NCBI RefSeq assembly: GCF_000826085.1
Contig: NZ_CCYM01000003.1
Location: forward strand, 496,001 to 560,000
Length of the DNA stretch: 64,000 bases
Direction of reading: 5' to 3'
Source of the DNA: Nigerium massiliense
GTDB lineage: Bacteria > Actinomycetota > Actinomycetes > Propionibacteriales > Propionibacteriaceae
Part shown: positions 17,601 to 25,926 of the stretch, in pieces
Layout: every line of letters starts with the position of its first letter
Numbering within the stretch: the stretch's first letter is position 1
Translations under genes and position numbers: made by a program
The notes under the pieces: model-generated
Database searches by the model: none
What the model saw: the letters and a program-made list of their open reading frames with translations, nothing else
Told to the model about the DNA's origin: nothing

Positions 17601-18520
17601 TAGCGGCTGATACGGGCGAACCCCGGGTCGACGACGTAGCGGATGCCCGGGACGGTCAGCGACGTCTCGGCGACGTTCGTGGCCAGGACGATCCGGGTGC
17701 CGGCGTGCGGGGTGAACACCCGGTGCTGCTCGGCCGCCGACAGCCGCGCGTACAGGGGGACGACCTCGGTGCCGCGGAGCTTGAGCGCCTCGATGGCGTC
17801 CGCGGCGTCCCGGATCTCCCGCTCGCCGGACAGGAACACCAAGATGTCGCCGCCGGCCATGCGGTAGCACTGCTGGACGGCGTCGCGGATGCCGTCGATC
17901 ATGTCGCGCTCGCGCTCGTTCTCGGGGTCGACGAGGGGCTCGTAGCGCACCTCGACCGGGTAGGTCCGCCCCGATACCTCGATGATCGGCGCGTCGTCGA
18001 AGTGCGCCGAGAACCGCGCGGTGTCGATGGTCGCGGACGTGACGATCACGCGGAGGTCGGGACGCCGCGGCAGCAGCTGCTTGAGGTAGCCGAGCAGGAA
18101 GTCGATGTTGAGGGAGCGCTCGTGCGCCTCGTCGATGATGATCGTGTCGTAGCGGCGCAGGTCGCGGTCGTGGGCGATCTCGGCGAGCAGGATGCCGTCG
18201 GTCATCAGCTTCACCGCGGTCTGGCTCGTCGCCTTGCGCGTGAAGCGCACCTGGTAGCCGACGGTGTCGCCGATCTCGACGCCCATCTCGGACGCGATGC
18301 GCTCGGCGACCGTGCGGGCCGCGATGCGGCGCGGCTGGGTGTGCCCGATGCTCCGCCGGCCGGCCAGCAGGGCGATCTTCGGCAGCTGCGTCGTCTTGCC
18401 CGAACCGGTCTCGCCCGCGACCACGATCACCTGGTGCTGCTCGATGGCGTCGCGGATGTCGTCGACGGCCGCGCTGATGGGCAGCGCGGGATCGAAGGTG
18501 AGCTCAGGCGTCGAAGTCAT
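14609..18520 (-). CDS. hrpA: ATP-dependent RNA helicase HrpA
   Basis: A 1303-residue DEAH-box helicase with the full HrpA architecture. Walker A is GETGSGKTTQ (about 37-46), motif II DEAH in IIIDEAHERSL, motif III SATID, and motif VI QRAGRCGRV; the helicase-associated HA2 and OB-fold regions and the long DUF3418 C-terminal domain follow. A Gln/Arg/Gly-rich low-complexity linker (about residues 555-600) sits mid-protein. HrpA remodels RNA and resolves stalled, collided ribosomes in E. coli. ATG 18520 has GGAG five bases upstream and TAGCAT nine bases upstream, so the leader is very short. Confidence 0.93.
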   Translation of the reverse strand: MTSTPELTFDPALPISAAVDDIRDAIEQHQVIVVAGETGSGKTTQLPKIALLAGRRSIGHTQPRRIAARTVAERIASEMGVEIGDTVGYQVRFTRKATSQTAVKLMTDGILLAEIAHDRDLRRYDTIIIDEAHERSLNIDFLLGYLKQLLPRRPDLRVIVTSATIDTARFSAHFDDAPIIEVSGRTYPVEVRYEPLVDPENERERDMIDGIRDAVQQCYRMAGGDILVFLSGEREIRDAADAIEALKLRGTEVVPLYARLSAAEQHRVFTPHAGTRIVLATNVAETSLTVPGIRYVVDPGFARISRYSARTKVQRLPIEPVSQASANQRAGRCGRVAPGVCIRLYSREDYESRPEFTEPEILRTNLASVILQMAQARLGPIQSFPFVEPPDSSQVRDGLRLLDELGALKAGHADDVRLTRTGRLLAQLPVDPRLGRMLVEAGRRGCLKQVTAIVAGLTVPDVRERPLEHQQEADTLHRRFWTPADAEDGTPRDPSDVAALLRLWQYLRRQRRELSGNAFRRLCRDEYLNFLRIREWQDLTNQLREITRELHVADQRSAQERDADPGAQPGGRTPARGQAADGVRGRESRGRDHGRDRAGDVLDAIHISVLAGLLSHVGLIDLRSVSRTGPQARKGRRPLAEYLGARGARFAIQPGSAAAKAEPPLVMAVELVETSRLWARMVAPVKAEWIEDVGAHLVKRSYSEPRWSASGGQCVATEKVLLLGVPIVSDRTVSYGRIDPAVARQMFIRHALVQGEWRTRHHFFARNERVRQQAEELEERTRRRDLVVDDQAIYDFYDAKVPESITTVAHFDRWWRDKRREEDGYLDLTLDDVMDDDAADVHADDFPEVWTVGGNDLPVSYSFDPGASADGVTVDLDVSVLNQVDVTPFTWNVPGLRGELATEMIRHLPKAQRRNFVPAPDWGGRALARLDADGAARRRPFPEALAGALTALSGQPVAASDFDLASLPEHLRVRYVVTDDTLPRGRQELGSGKDFDQLRKEFAPALNKRLNTAAPGITHPGATSWEFGTLPTTVELGGDGSLLGYPALVDQVATVGVRVANTAAKARRWQAAGLRRLVVLDSPDPTRSVFAHMANATKLALAASPYPSLADLMADARLKATGDLISSKGIDPDAVRDAAAFRAVVDAVRPDAADTMQRVVSLTGRILARYQEAERALAQRPDDDATRDIRAQLDNLVFPGFVSATPEPHLAGVERYVHAVEIRLAGLAANPARDRQNLDIIADLEDAYADAIERYDVGELPPEAQEVGWQLEELRVSLFAQSLGTARPVSAKRVRAAIAKLSG

Positions 18521-18603
18521 AGCCGCTCCATGCTACGAGACCGCGCCAACCTCACCGTGGAGGTCGCGCGGCAGCGCTCGTCGCCTCGCGTCGGGACGCG
18601 CAA

Positions 18604-18637
18604 ACGCGGCGCCCCCGCGTTGCCGGAAACGCCGCGT
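18604..18637 (-). terminator. Hairpin after the aldo/keto reductase gene
   Basis: ACGCGGCG and CGCCGCGT form an 8-bp stem with an 18-base loop, 13 bases after the stop. No T run; moderate support. Confidence 0.45.
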
Positions 18638-18650
18638 CGGGGAGAAACGC

Positions 18651-19508
18651 CTACTTGGCGGCGTGCTGGTCCTTGTCGAACGTGTTCGGGTCCTGGCCGA
18701 TGCGGTTGCCGGCCTCGAGGCCGTCGATCTGCGCCACCTCCTCGTCGGAGAGCTCGAAGCCGAACAGGTCGATGTTGGACGCCATGCGCTCGGGCTTGAC
18801 GCTCTTCGGGATCACGATGATGCCGTTCTGCAGGTGCCAACGCAGCACCACCTGACCGGTGGAGACGCCGTGCGCCTCGGCGATCTTCGTCACCTCGTCG
18901 GATTCGAGGTCTTGGGCCTGCCCCAGGGGCGAGTACGCCTCGACCGCGATGCCGGCCTTGCGGGTCGCCTCGGCCGCCTCGCGCTGCTGGTAGCTGGGGT
19001 GGATCTCGATCTGGTTGACCGCGGGGACGATCTCGGTGTTGGCGAGCAGCTTCTCGAGGTGGTGCGGCAGGAAGTTGCTGACGCCGATGGCGCGGGTCAG
19101 CCCCTCGCGGGCGAGGTCCTCGAAGACCTCGTAGGTCTCCAGGGTGAGTCCCTTGCCCGGGCACGGCCAGTGCATCAGGTACAGGTCGAGCTGGTCGACG
19201 CCCAGCTTGTTCAGCGAGTCCATGAACGCGGGACGCACCTTGTCGCGGCCCTGGAACTGGTTCGGCAGCTTGGTCGTGATGAAGAGCTGGTCGCGCGGGA
19301 TGCCGCTCTGCGCGATCGCGCGACCGACGCCGTCCTCGTTCTCGTAGCCGGTGGCGGTGTCGATGTGCCGATAGCCGGCCTCGAGCGCCTGCTCGACCGC
19401 CTTCTGCGTCTCGTCCACCGGCACCTGGAAGACGCCGAAACCGACCTGCGGGATCGTCGCGCCGTTGTTCAACGTGATGGTGGGAACCTTCGAAGCATCA
19501 GTAGTCAT
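18651..19508 (-). CDS. Aldo/keto reductase (2,5-diketo-D-gluconate reductase-like)
   Basis: A 285-residue TIM-barrel NADPH-dependent oxidoreductase. The catalytic tetrad is visible: Asp and Tyr in YRHIDTATGYENEDGVG, Lys in ITTKLPN, His in LYLMHWPCPGKG. IPKSVKPERMASNIDLFGFELSDEE is the cofactor-binding C-terminal signature. Members reduce small aldehydes and ketones such as methylglyoxal or diketogluconate; the substrate here cannot be read from sequence. GACAAT with an upstream TGG (extended -10) ends 6 bases before ATG 19508, so the mRNA may be leaderless. Confidence 0.92.
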   Translation of the reverse strand: MTTDASKVPTITLNNGATIPQVGFGVFQVPVDETQKAVEQALEAGYRHIDTATGYENEDGVGRAIAQSGIPRDQLFITTKLPNQFQGRDKVRPAFMDSLNKLGVDQLDLYLMHWPCPGKGLTLETYEVFEDLAREGLTRAIGVSNFLPHHLEKLLANTEIVPAVNQIEIHPSYQQREAAEATRKAGIAVEAYSPLGQAQDLESDEVTKIAEAHGVSTGQVVLRWHLQNGIIVIPKSVKPERMASNIDLFGFELSDEEVAQIDGLEAGNRIGQDPNTFDKDQHAAK

Positions 19509-19530
19509 GCCTCCATTGTCCCACCGGACG

Positions 19531-21792
19531 TCAGCGCGGCGGCACCTGCAGGTGGGTGTGATGGGCGGCGAAGGCGAGCACGTCGGCCCACTCGGCGGCG
19601 ATCTGGTCGAGCGGCTTACCCGCGCCGTGCCCCGCGGCGGAGTCGACGCGCAGCAGGATCGGCGCGTCCCCGGCCTGGGCGGCCTGCAGCGCGGCGGCGA
19701 ACTTGAAGCTGTGGGCGGGCACCACCCGGTCGTCGTGGTCGGCGGTGGAGATCAGCGTCGCCGGGTACCTCAGCCCCGGGTCGACGTTGTGCAGCGGCGA
19801 ATACATGTAGGCCGCCTCGAAACCCTCCTTGGTGCCGGGATCGCCGTAATCGGAGATCCACGCCGAGCCGATCGTGAACAGGTGGAACCGCAACAGATCG
19901 AGGACGCCGACGCTCGGCAGCGCGGCGGAGATCAGGTCCGGCCGCTGGGTGAGCAGCGCGCCCGCTAGCAGGCCGCCGTTGGAGCGTCCGTGAACCGCGA
20001 GGTGGCCCGGGGTCGTGACGCCGGTCTCGATGAGGTCTTCGGCCACGGCGATCGCGTCGTCGAACACGTGCTGCTTGTTGGCGAGGCGTCCGTCGTCGTA
20101 CCAGTCGGTGCCGAATTCGCCGCCGCCGCGCAGGTTCGCCAGCACCAGGACGCCGCCGGCCTTGAGCCACGCCGGCCAGCCCGGCCGGTAGTCGGGCAGC
20201 ACCGGGATCTTGAAGCCGCCGTAGCCGTAGAGCAGCGTCGGGCGCGGCCCCTCCTGCACCGCGCCGGTCACCGTGCCCGCGAGCGCCTCGGCCTCGGGGG
20301 CGCCGTCGGGCGCGACCGCGGTGAGCACGGGCGGCCCCTCGGGCTCGCCGGAGTCCAACGGGGTCTCCTCGCGGACCGCCTCGCTCTCCGGCCCCTCGAC
20401 CTCCTCGACGTCGAGGGCGTCCGGGGCATCGGACGCCTCGGGGACGGCACGGATCACGAAGTAGGGCACCCGCGTGCCGTCCTTGCTGGTGGCGCGGCGG
20501 CGCTCGATCGAGAACGGCGGGGCGAGGCGAGCGCCCTCGTCCCCGGTCAGGGCGAGCGGGATGGCGCGTCCGCCGGCGATCTCGAAGGCGCGCGTCGGGG
20601 CGTCGATCGTGCTGAGCCCGCAGAAGACGTCCGGGCGCTTCGGGGAGGCGTCCAGCGTGGTGAGCGAGCCGGCGGGCAGCTCGAGGTCGCCCAGGTCGCG
20701 ACCGTCCAGCCCCCGTTGCCGCACCCGGGTCAGGGCGTCGGACAGGTAGGCGAGGTAGAGCACGTCGGGCGAGGACGCCGCCCCGATCAGGGTGTCGGCG
20801 GTCTCGGGCGCCACCTCGGTGAGCACAGGGGCGCCCGTCCGGGCGGCGGCCAGGTCGAGGGCGACGAGGCGGCCACGCGGGGCGTCCAGGTCGGTGGTGA
20901 ACAACAGCCGGTCTCCGTCGGCGCGCACGAAGGACCACTCGGCGACCGCTTCGTCGATGAGCCGCAGCGGCTCGCCGATCGTCGTCTCGCCGCCGTCGGT
21001 GCCGAGCGGATACACCCAGACGCGGTTGCGGTTCTCGGTGCCCGAGACGATGGACGCGATCAGCCAGCGGCCGTCGTGGGTCACCTCGACCGATGTCATG
21101 AGGTGGGGGTCGTCGGGGAATGTGAGCACGACGTCGTCCCCGGTCGAGCCCAGCCGGTGCCGCATCAGCTTCGCCGCGCCCAGCCCGCGCGTCGCGGTGC
21201 CCCGGGCGTCGGACGCCTCGTCGTAGGTCGCATAAAGGTACGACGCGTTGTCCGGCAGCCAGGTGGCGAGCGTGAAGCGGCCGACGACGTCGGGCTCGTC
21301 GACCCGCCGCCCGGTCTCGAGGTCGAGCAGCCGGATCTTGCGCCAGTCGGAGCCGCCCTCGCTGACGCCGTAGGCGAGGTGGCGTCCGTCGTCGCTGACG
21401 GTGAAGAAGCCGAGCGAGTCGGCGCCGTCGGCGCTCCAGGTGTTGGGGTCGAGGACGACGGTGCCGCCGGAGATCAGGTCGGCGAGGGTGTCGGCGACGA
21501 ACCAGACGTCCTGGGCCTGCTCGCCGTCGTTGCGGCTGACGAAGTAGCGGCCCCCGCGCGCCCGCGGCACGCCGGCACGGCAGCGTCCGACGATGCGCGC
21601 CAGCTCCTCGGCGAACCACGCCCGCTCCGGCAGCCGCGCGAGCTCGGACTCGGTGAACTCCTGCTGCTGCTTCACCCAGGCGGCCGTCTCCGCCGCGTCG
21701 GCGTCCTCGAGCCAGCGGTAGGGGTCGGCGACCTCGTGGCCGAAGTGGTCCTCCACGACCTCGTCGCGGCGCGTCGTCGGATACTCGATCAT
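19531..21792 (-). CDS. Prolyl oligopeptidase (S9A) with an acidic insertion
   Basis: A 753-residue serine peptidase cleaving after proline in short peptides. The propeller domain is followed by the hydrolase domain with Ser604 in GRSNGGLLAG, Asp in DHDDRVVP and His in AGHGAGK; NLRGGGEFG is the conserved pre-catalytic segment. Between PYFVIRAVP (about residue 451) and TLLYGYGG (519) there is a roughly 65-residue, Glu/Asp/Pro-rich insertion not normally found in this family. No signal peptide. TAAACT ends 7 bases before ATG 21792 (leaderless type). It is a different subfamily from the oligopeptidase B at 8.5 kb. Confidence 0.92.
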   Translation of the reverse strand: MIEYPTTRRDEVVEDHFGHEVADPYRWLEDADAAETAAWVKQQQEFTESELARLPERAWFAEELARIVGRCRAGVPRARGGRYFVSRNDGEQAQDVWFVADTLADLISGGTVVLDPNTWSADGADSLGFFTVSDDGRHLAYGVSEGGSDWRKIRLLDLETGRRVDEPDVVGRFTLATWLPDNASYLYATYDEASDARGTATRGLGAAKLMRHRLGSTGDDVVLTFPDDPHLMTSVEVTHDGRWLIASIVSGTENRNRVWVYPLGTDGGETTIGEPLRLIDEAVAEWSFVRADGDRLLFTTDLDAPRGRLVALDLAAARTGAPVLTEVAPETADTLIGAASSPDVLYLAYLSDALTRVRQRGLDGRDLGDLELPAGSLTTLDASPKRPDVFCGLSTIDAPTRAFEIAGGRAIPLALTGDEGARLAPPFSIERRRATSKDGTRVPYFVIRAVPEASDAPDALDVEEVEGPESEAVREETPLDSGEPEGPPVLTAVAPDGAPEAEALAGTVTGAVQEGPRPTLLYGYGGFKIPVLPDYRPGWPAWLKAGGVLVLANLRGGGEFGTDWYDDGRLANKQHVFDDAIAVAEDLIETGVTTPGHLAVHGRSNGGLLAGALLTQRPDLISAALPSVGVLDLLRFHLFTIGSAWISDYGDPGTKEGFEAAYMYSPLHNVDPGLRYPATLISTADHDDRVVPAHSFKFAAALQAAQAGDAPILLRVDSAAGHGAGKPLDQIAAEWADVLAFAAHHTHLQVPPR

Positions 21793-21802
21793 GCGCCCGA
21801 GT

Positions 21803-22201
21803 TTAGGGGCGGGGTTCGTCCGCCGAGATCGCCCGTCCGCTCACAGCGGTGACGTCCACGCGGATCAGCAATTCCCGCTCCCCCGGCGCCCAGGGCCGGG
21901 GCAGCGTCGGCGGGAGCGCCCGCTCGTGCCTGGTCGCCCGGCCGCGCGCCACGACGCTCCAGCCGGTGGCCGTCTGCGGGTCGATGTCGTCGGCCTCCAC
22001 GACCACGGGCTTGCCCCGGGCCAGTTCGGCGAGCTTCGAATCCTTCGACACCTTGAGGAAGAGGCTGCCGTCGTCGGCGGCGAGGTTCACGGGGAACAGC
22101 TCCATCCCCGCCTCGGCCACCCAGCCGATGCGGCCGACGTCGACGGTGTGGAGAAGGCGCAGGCACTCGGTGGACTCGATGGGCTCGAAGTATCCGGTCA
22201 T
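21803..22201 (-). CDS. Pyridoxamine 5'-phosphate oxidase family protein
   Basis: A 132-residue split-barrel protein of the flavin-binding PNPOx-like superfamily. N-terminal ECLRLLHTVDVGRIGWVAEAGMELFPVNLAADDGSLFLKVSKDSKL is typical of the small actinobacterial members, and GWSVVARGRA is the conserved central strand. Such proteins bind FMN, F420 or haem; the cofactor cannot be decided here. The ATG overlaps the stop of the upstream TY-Chap gene (ATGA), so the pair is coupled. Confidence 0.87.
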   Translation of the reverse strand: MTGYFEPIESTECLRLLHTVDVGRIGWVAEAGMELFPVNLAADDGSLFLKVSKDSKLAELARGKPVVVEADDIDPQTATGWSVVARGRATRHERALPPTLPRPWAPGERELLIRVDVTAVSGRAISADEPRP

Positions 22202-23145
22202 AGGTCATCATCCTCGTCGCTGAACGTCGTGCGGCCGCGCAGTTTGGCCGCAAGTTCCTCATCGATCCGGTCGCCGATCACCGAGATCATGCCGACGGCC
22301 TTGGCCAAGTGTGCCGGGACGAAGGGCTGGGCGAACAGAGACAGGCTCACGTACACCCGGTCGCGGATCAGGAGGAACCGGACGTAGCGGGCCTCGGTGT
22401 TGATGTCGCTGATGACCTCCATCGCCCGTGAGCGCCCCTCCACGTCGTGGACGACGGGCGCGAAGACGATCACCTCCTCGGCGTCCGGCGAAGGGCGGAC
22501 GAAGACCATCGTCGAACCGGCCCGGAAGGCGAGGTCCCCTTCCGAGTCGCGCAGCGGCGGGTGGCCGAGGTCCCGCTGCAGGGTGGCGGCCAGCAGGGCG
22601 TCCAGTTCGTCGCGGTCACGGGGCTGGTACACCACGGGCGGATCGGCCGGGGCGGCGTCCTCGATGGGTCCTGTCGGGGACTCGCGGGTCGCCGGCGTCA
22701 GGATCTCGGCGAGTTGGTCGGGCGCCAGGAAGGCGGGGTGCTCGACGCCGTAGACCGTGCGCAGGGCGGCGACGGCGTCCGCGGCGAGGGGTAACGGCTC
22801 CTCCTGGCTCCCCTCGCACGCCAGGTCGGTGCCGGGCGGCCCCGTCGCCGTCCAGCCGAGCGCGGCCATGGTCGCCAGCTGGCCGTCGTCCAGCGTCCGC
22901 GCGGGCGCGAGGCTGTCGCGTCCCGCGGCGCGTGCACGCAGCCGACCCTGCTCCCCGCACGTGAAGGTGACGAACGGGGGGTGCACATCGTCGCCCCCCA
23001 GGGAGCCGATGCTCAGGCTCGCACCCTCGTCCATGACGGACAGCACCTCCGCGAGCCGTTCCGCGAACCCGGCCCACGCGGCGTCCGTGCTGCGCTCCAG
23101 GTCGAAGTCGGCGACATCCGAGATCCACGCGTCGTCGTCGTTCAT
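22198..23145 (-). CDS. TY-Chap/YbjN-like peptide-binding chaperone domain protein
   Basis: A 315-residue protein with two alpha/beta modules joined by a linker. The C-terminal half (about 175-300, TLQRDLGHPPLRDSEGDLAFRAGSTMVFVRPSPDAEEVIVFAPVV and the MEVISDINTEARYVRF segment) has the YbjN/type III chaperone-like fold called TY-Chap. These are common in actinobacteria with no settled function; binding of peptides is inferred from the fold. TAAGTT ends 6 bases before ATG 23145, suggesting a leaderless mRNA. Coupled with the flavin-binding protein gene downstream. Confidence 0.75.
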   Translation of the reverse strand: MNDDDAWISDVADFDLERSTDAAWAGFAERLAEVLSVMDEGASLSIGSLGGDDVHPPFVTFTCGEQGRLRARAAGRDSLAPARTLDDGQLATMAALGWTATGPPGTDLACEGSQEEPLPLAADAVAALRTVYGVEHPAFLAPDQLAEILTPATRESPTGPIEDAAPADPPVVYQPRDRDELDALLAATLQRDLGHPPLRDSEGDLAFRAGSTMVFVRPSPDAEEVIVFAPVVHDVEGRSRAMEVISDINTEARYVRFLLIRDRVYVSLSLFAQPFVPAHLAKAVGMISVIGDRIDEELAAKLRGRTTFSDEDDDL

Positions 23146-23177
23146 TCGTCCAACTTAGCCACGCGAGCGCGCGGACA

Positions 23178-24107
23178 TCACCCCAGCACCGCCGAGAGGG
23201 CCACGATCGTCGGGGTCGTCAGCAGCGTTGACCAGAAGACCGCGTCGCGCGCGAGCCGCTCCCGCACCCGGTAGCGCTGCGAGATGACGTAGACGTTCTG
23301 CGCCGTCGGCAGCGCGGCGATGACCGCCACCGCGTAGAGCTGGTCGCGCGGCAGGCCGAACGCGACGCCCGCCGCGATCGCGACCGCCGGCATCACGATG
23401 ATCTTGATGGCCTCGATGATCCACAGCTCCACCACATGCGGGCCCTTGCCCGGCAGGGGTTCCAGCCGCAGCGAGACCCCGAAGGCGATGAGCATCAGCG
23501 GCACGGCCATGCCGCCGACCATGGCGACGGGGGTGGCGAGCACCGGCGGAACCGGGACGTGGAGGAGGTTCACCGCCAGCCCGGCGAGGATGCCGACGGT
23601 GATGGGGTTGCGGAACGGCAGCGAGAGGTAGCGCAGGGGCGACATCCGGCGTCCGGCGCGACGGGCCATGCTGAGGTCGAGCAAAGCCAGGGCCACAGGC
23701 TGCATGAGGCCCACCTGCACCAGCATGATCGGCGCCATCCAGGCGCCGTCGCCCAGCAGGTGGATCGCCACCGGCAGCCCCAGGTTGCCGGCGTTGGTGT
23801 AGCAGGCGCACAGCGCGCCCACGACATCGCCCTGCTTGTCCTGGCGGAGCACCGTCCGGGCGATGACCAGGTAGAGCAGACCTGCCGACGCGATCGCGAT
23901 CACGGAGACCAGCAGCGTCCGGGAGAAGACGTGCTCGAGCGAGCCCTTGCTGACCATGCTGAACATGAGCGCGGGAGAGCCGATGTTGAAGGCGAGCATC
24001 GACATGAACCTCTGCTGATCGGCCTTGATCAGCCTGATGTGGCCCGCGAGCCAGCCCACGGCGATGACGATCCAGATCGACGCGAACGCGCTCAGTGACT
24101 GTTCCAC
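23178..24107 (-). CDS. AEC family transporter (auxin efflux carrier-like)
   Basis: A 309-residue membrane protein with about ten predicted helices, beginning FASIWIVIAVGWLAG and containing the crossover motif YTNAGNLGLPVA of the AEC family. Bacterial members export or import small carboxylates such as malate or malonate; substrate unknown. The start is GTG 24107: TAGGGT ends 6 bases upstream and there is no Shine-Dalgarno (leaderless type). It diverges from the acyltransferase gene with a 37-bp shared promoter region. Confidence 0.88.
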   Translation of the reverse strand: MEQSLSAFASIWIVIAVGWLAGHIRLIKADQQRFMSMLAFNIGSPALMFSMVSKGSLEHVFSRTLLVSVIAIASAGLLYLVIARTVLRQDKQGDVVGALCACYTNAGNLGLPVAIHLLGDGAWMAPIMLVQVGLMQPVALALLDLSMARRAGRRMSPLRYLSLPFRNPITVGILAGLAVNLLHVPVPPVLATPVAMVGGMAVPLMLIAFGVSLRLEPLPGKGPHVVELWIIEAIKIIVMPAVAIAAGVAFGLPRDQLYAVAVIAALPTAQNVYVISQRYRVRERLARDAVFWSTLLTTPTIVALSAVLG

Positions 24108-24144
24108 GGCTGAACCCTAGTCTCGCGCGTAGCATGTGCCTGCC

Positions 24145-25419
24145 ATGATCAGCCAAGCCAAGCAGCGTAATCACGTCATCGACATCGCCCGGGCGGCCTC
24201 GATCGTGATGGTGGTGGTCTTCCACGCCCTGCTGTACCGCATCGGTCTCGCCGACGGCCGCCCGACCGTCACCCCGTGGGCGCCGCCGCACTGGATGTGG
24301 GTGCTGAGTTGGGTGCTCATGTGCATCCCCGTGTTCTTCATCGCCGGCGGGTTCGGGCACGCGCTGACCATCGACCGCATGCGCCGCGAGCGCAGTGGCT
24401 ACGGCCACTACCTCGCCAACCGCGGCCGGCGTCTGGTCGGGCCGCTGCTCGTCTTCGTGACCGTCTGGGCGGTCGTCGCGACCGCCGCCGCCTGGCTGGG
24501 CTTCCTCGAACCGGCCGTCACGCTCAGCCGGGCCTTCATGCAGTTGCTGTGGTTCCTGACCGTCTATCTCGTGATCGTGGGCATCGCGCCCGGGATGGTC
24601 ACCCTGAACGACCGCTTCGGCACGCGGGTGATGATCGCCCTGGCCGCGCTCGCGGCGGTGGTGGACGCCTGGTCGTTCGGCATCGGGAACACCGACCTGC
24701 GCTACCTGAACGTGCTCATCGTGTGGCCCCTGGTGCACCAGTTCGGCATCGCCTTCCAACGTGGCTGGCTGCGCCGCGGCCCCTCGTGGACGCCGTGGGC
24801 CGCGGTCGGCGCCGGCGTCGCCGGGATCCTGGTGCTGATCTTCGGGTTCGGTTACCCCGGGTCGTCCGTCGGGTTGGCGGACATCCCGATCGCCAACGTC
24901 CAGCCGCCGACGCTCGCCATGGGCTTTCTCGGGCTGGCACAGACGGGCGTGATGGCGCTGCTGGATCGGTCGGGCGTCTGGGCCCACATCAGCCCGCGCT
25001 TCGAGCGCCTGCTCGGGATCACGAACGCGCTGATGATGTCGATCTATCTGTGGCACATCCCCTGCATCGTCATCGCGGGGCTTGCCGCGGTGCTGGTGAG
25101 CATGGCCTGGCCGCCCGCGGCCGTGGTGCTGCTCAACCAACTGACGGTCGCGGGGCTGGCGCTCCTCATCGTGGCGGCGCTGGTGCCCCTCATCGGACGC
25201 CTTGAGTACAGGGTCATCCCGCCACTCGGCGCCCACCAGCGGCTGTTGCGCGCGGTCACCGCCTACGTCGTCCTGGTCGTGGGCACGGCCATGACCTGGC
25301 TGAACGGGACCGTCCTCCACCCCGCCGCGCCGCTGTCGACCGTCGGGGTCTGCCTGGTGTGGCTCGGCAGCTGGCTCATGGCCCGCGCCGCAGACAGCAG
25401 CGCCGACGCCCTGGTGTGA
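24145..25419 (+). CDS. Membrane acyltransferase 3 family protein
   Basis: A 424-residue integral membrane protein with about ten helices. The N-terminus RNHVIDIARAASIVMVVVFHALLY contains the family signature with the conserved His, and IYLWHIPCIVI lies near the end. Members O-acylate cell-envelope sugars or lipids from the cytoplasmic acyl donor; acceptor unknown. ATG 24145 is preceded by TAGCAT nine bases upstream; GTG 24136 is an in-frame alternative right after that hexamer. Divergent from the AEC transporter. Confidence 0.85.
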   Translation: MISQAKQRNHVIDIARAASIVMVVVFHALLYRIGLADGRPTVTPWAPPHWMWVLSWVLMCIPVFFIAGGFGHALTIDRMRRERSGYGHYLANRGRRLVGPLLVFVTVWAVVATAAAWLGFLEPAVTLSRAFMQLLWFLTVYLVIVGIAPGMVTLNDRFGTRVMIALAALAAVVDAWSFGIGNTDLRYLNVLIVWPLVHQFGIAFQRGWLRRGPSWTPWAAVGAGVAGILVLIFGFGYPGSSVGLADIPIANVQPPTLAMGFLGLAQTGVMALLDRSGVWAHISPRFERLLGITNALMMSIYLWHIPCIVIAGLAAVLVSMAWPPAAVVLLNQLTVAGLALLIVAALVPLIGRLEYRVIPPLGAHQRLLRAVTAYVVLVVGTAMTWLNGTVLHPAAPLSTVGVCLVWLGSWLMARAADSSADALV

Positions 25420-25441
25420 CGCGGGCGCGGCCCCGGACAGC

Positions 25442-25482
25442 AGTTGGGCGCTCCGGCCGACTCTCGGCCGAAGCGCCCAACT
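25442..25482. terminator. Bidirectional terminator between acyltransferase and ArsR-type genes
   Basis: AGTTGGGCGCT / AGCGCCCAACT with an inner CGGCCGA / TCGGCCG, one mismatch, 3-base loop. It lies between two convergent genes and could serve both. Confidence 0.75.
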
Positions 25483-25572
25483 TCGAAGTGCCCTGGCGTC
25501 ACCTCCACATGACCCAGGACGTGGCGGACAGGCGTCCACCGGAGGGATTACTTGCGACGTGCGTCACTCTCC

Positions 25573-25926
25573 TCAGCGCTGGCGCGCTGACGAATGTGCG
25601 CCGGCGTGACGGGCAGCACGTCGCACGAGGTCGGAGACCCCGGGATCCGTCAGGGAGTAGATCATTTCCCTGCCGTGCCTCTCACCCGTCACGACACCGC
25701 CGGAGCGCAGCACCCGAAGGTGCTGAGAAACCAGCGGCTGAGAGACGTGCAGAGCGTCGACCAACTCGTTGACACTGTGGTCTCGCTCGGTGAGCAGCAC
25801 TACGATTCCGACCCGAATCGGTGATCCCAGCGAACGGAATAGTCCCCCGACTTGTTCCCATTCGCTGTTGGCCGGCATTCCATCTTCATTTGTTAGGGCG
25901 TCAACTGGTCCCTCTACACCCGTCAT
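25573..25926 (-). CDS. ArsR/SmtB-type regulator with a partly lost metal site
   Basis: A 117-residue winged-helix regulator. LFRSLGSPIRVGIVVLL and ELVDALHVSQPLVSQHLRVLRSGGVVTGERHGREMIYSL match the mycobacterial zinc sensor SmtB (Rv2358) closely. In that protein the alpha-5 segment DHHLAHIVLDAVAH supplies zinc ligands; here it reads DPGVSDLVRRAARH, so Asp and one His remain while two His positions are lost. The ARHAGAH tail might supply replacements. SmtB is normally paired with zur, absent here. ATG 25926 has TAGGCT eight bases upstream; ATG 25878 is an alternative start. Confidence 0.85.
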   Translation of the reverse strand: MTGVEGPVDALTNEDGMPANSEWEQVGGLFRSLGSPIRVGIVVLLTERDHSVNELVDALHVSQPLVSQHLRVLRSGGVVTGERHGREMIYSLTDPGVSDLVRRAARHAGAHSSARQR

